Part shown: positions 63,957 through 64,000 of the stretch, piece by piece | Layout: each line of letters opens with the position of its first letter | How positions within the stretch are numbered: the stretch's first letter is position 1 | Origin: Brienomyrus brachyistius | Lineage: Eukaryota; Chordata; Actinopteri; Osteoglossiformes; Mormyridae | Reading direction: 5' to 3' | Assembly: GCF_023856365.1 (NCBI RefSeq) | Contig: NC_064548.1 | Location: 682,001-746,000, forward strand | DNA: 64,000 bases | The notes under the pieces: model-generated | Database searches by the model: none | What the model was told of the DNA's origin: nothing | The model's input: only the letters and a program-made list of their open reading frames with translations | Program-made: the position numbers and the translations under genes

Positions 63957-64000
63957 AAGCAGCTCTTTTAATAACTGTACACTCAGCGCTGAACTCCAGC

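Larger units (their letters stand above)
1..64000 (+). repeat. Tandem array of 46 four-tRNA units (period about 1,392 bp)
   Basis: The same unit recurs without interruption across the window, always in one orientation; equivalent points in units 1 and 46 (470 and 63082) are 62,612 bp apart over 45 intervals. Each unit holds Phe-Gln-Ile-Gly tRNA genes and two spacers. Spacers are as conserved as the genes, which points to recent amplification and homogenisation (unequal crossing-over, gene conversion) rather than selection on genes alone. Both ends of the window fall in the Gly-Phe spacer, so the true array is longer. Confidence 0.98.

Noticed and set aside
1..64000. tRNA-derived SINE or other mobile element
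   Set aside because: The genes are full, paired tRNAs of four isotypes in fixed order, with no A-rich tail, target-site duplication or reverse-transcribed body.
1..64000. Bacterial or organellar tRNA operon, or CRISPR-like repeat
   Set aside because: No CCA is encoded, Ile has the eukaryotic AAT anticodon, terminators are Pol III T runs, and the repeat unit is far too long for CRISPR.

Overview
The window is one head-to-tail tandem array of a repeat unit of about 1,392 bp. I count 46 consecutive units, all in the same orientation. Each unit carries four tRNA genes on the + strand, in the order tRNA-Phe(GAA), tRNA-Gln(CTG), tRNA-Ile(AAT), tRNA-Gly(GCC), giving 184 tRNA loci. The window begins and ends inside the Gly-to-Phe spacer, so the array continues on both sides. 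I recognise no protein-coding gene, transposon, rRNA or CRISPR array.

The organism is a eukaryote and very probably a vertebrate. From memory, the four tRNA sequences differ from the vertebrate nuclear genes by only a few bases. They have internal A and B boxes, no encoded CCA, and T-run RNA polymerase III terminators. Large tandem tRNA arrays are best known from fish and amphibians (the zebrafish chromosome 4 clusters, the Xenopus tDNA repeat), so a fish or amphibian is the best guess, but the sequence does not settle it.

Layout of a unit, using unit 1 coordinates: Phe 388-460; a 55-bp gap without a terminator; Gln 516-587; a TTTT terminator at 601-604 followed by a GC-rich hairpin; Ile 685-758; a 515-bp spacer (759-1273) with a mostly open 128-codon frame of unknown meaning, an invariant TATAAATA and a hairpin next to Gly; Gly 1274-1344; TTTT at 1354-1357; then a 435-bp spacer with nothing recognisable. 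Most units are exactly 1,392 bp. Exceptions are unit 2 (+1), units 12 and 20 (-1), unit 15 (-6) and units 34, 40 and 45 (-7 each, from a deletion inside tRNA-Gln).

The units differ by scattered substitutions that travel together, which exposes higher-order duplications. Units 12-14 and 16-19 reappear as units 20-22 and 23-26. Units 31-34 reappear as 37-40. Units 35-36 are close to 37-38. By hand reading, tRNA-Ile is consensus in 41 of 46 copies, while the other three genes carry many stem-breaking changes. The most interesting variants change decoding: a tRNA-Phe with anticodon AAA (unit 5), a tRNA-Gly body with the alanine anticodon GGC (units 7 and 11), and a tRNA-Gly with anticodon CCC lacking U33 (unit 2). 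Evidence for tRNA copies after unit 1 lists only differences from the unit 1 copy. Positions such as G24 use standard tRNA numbering.
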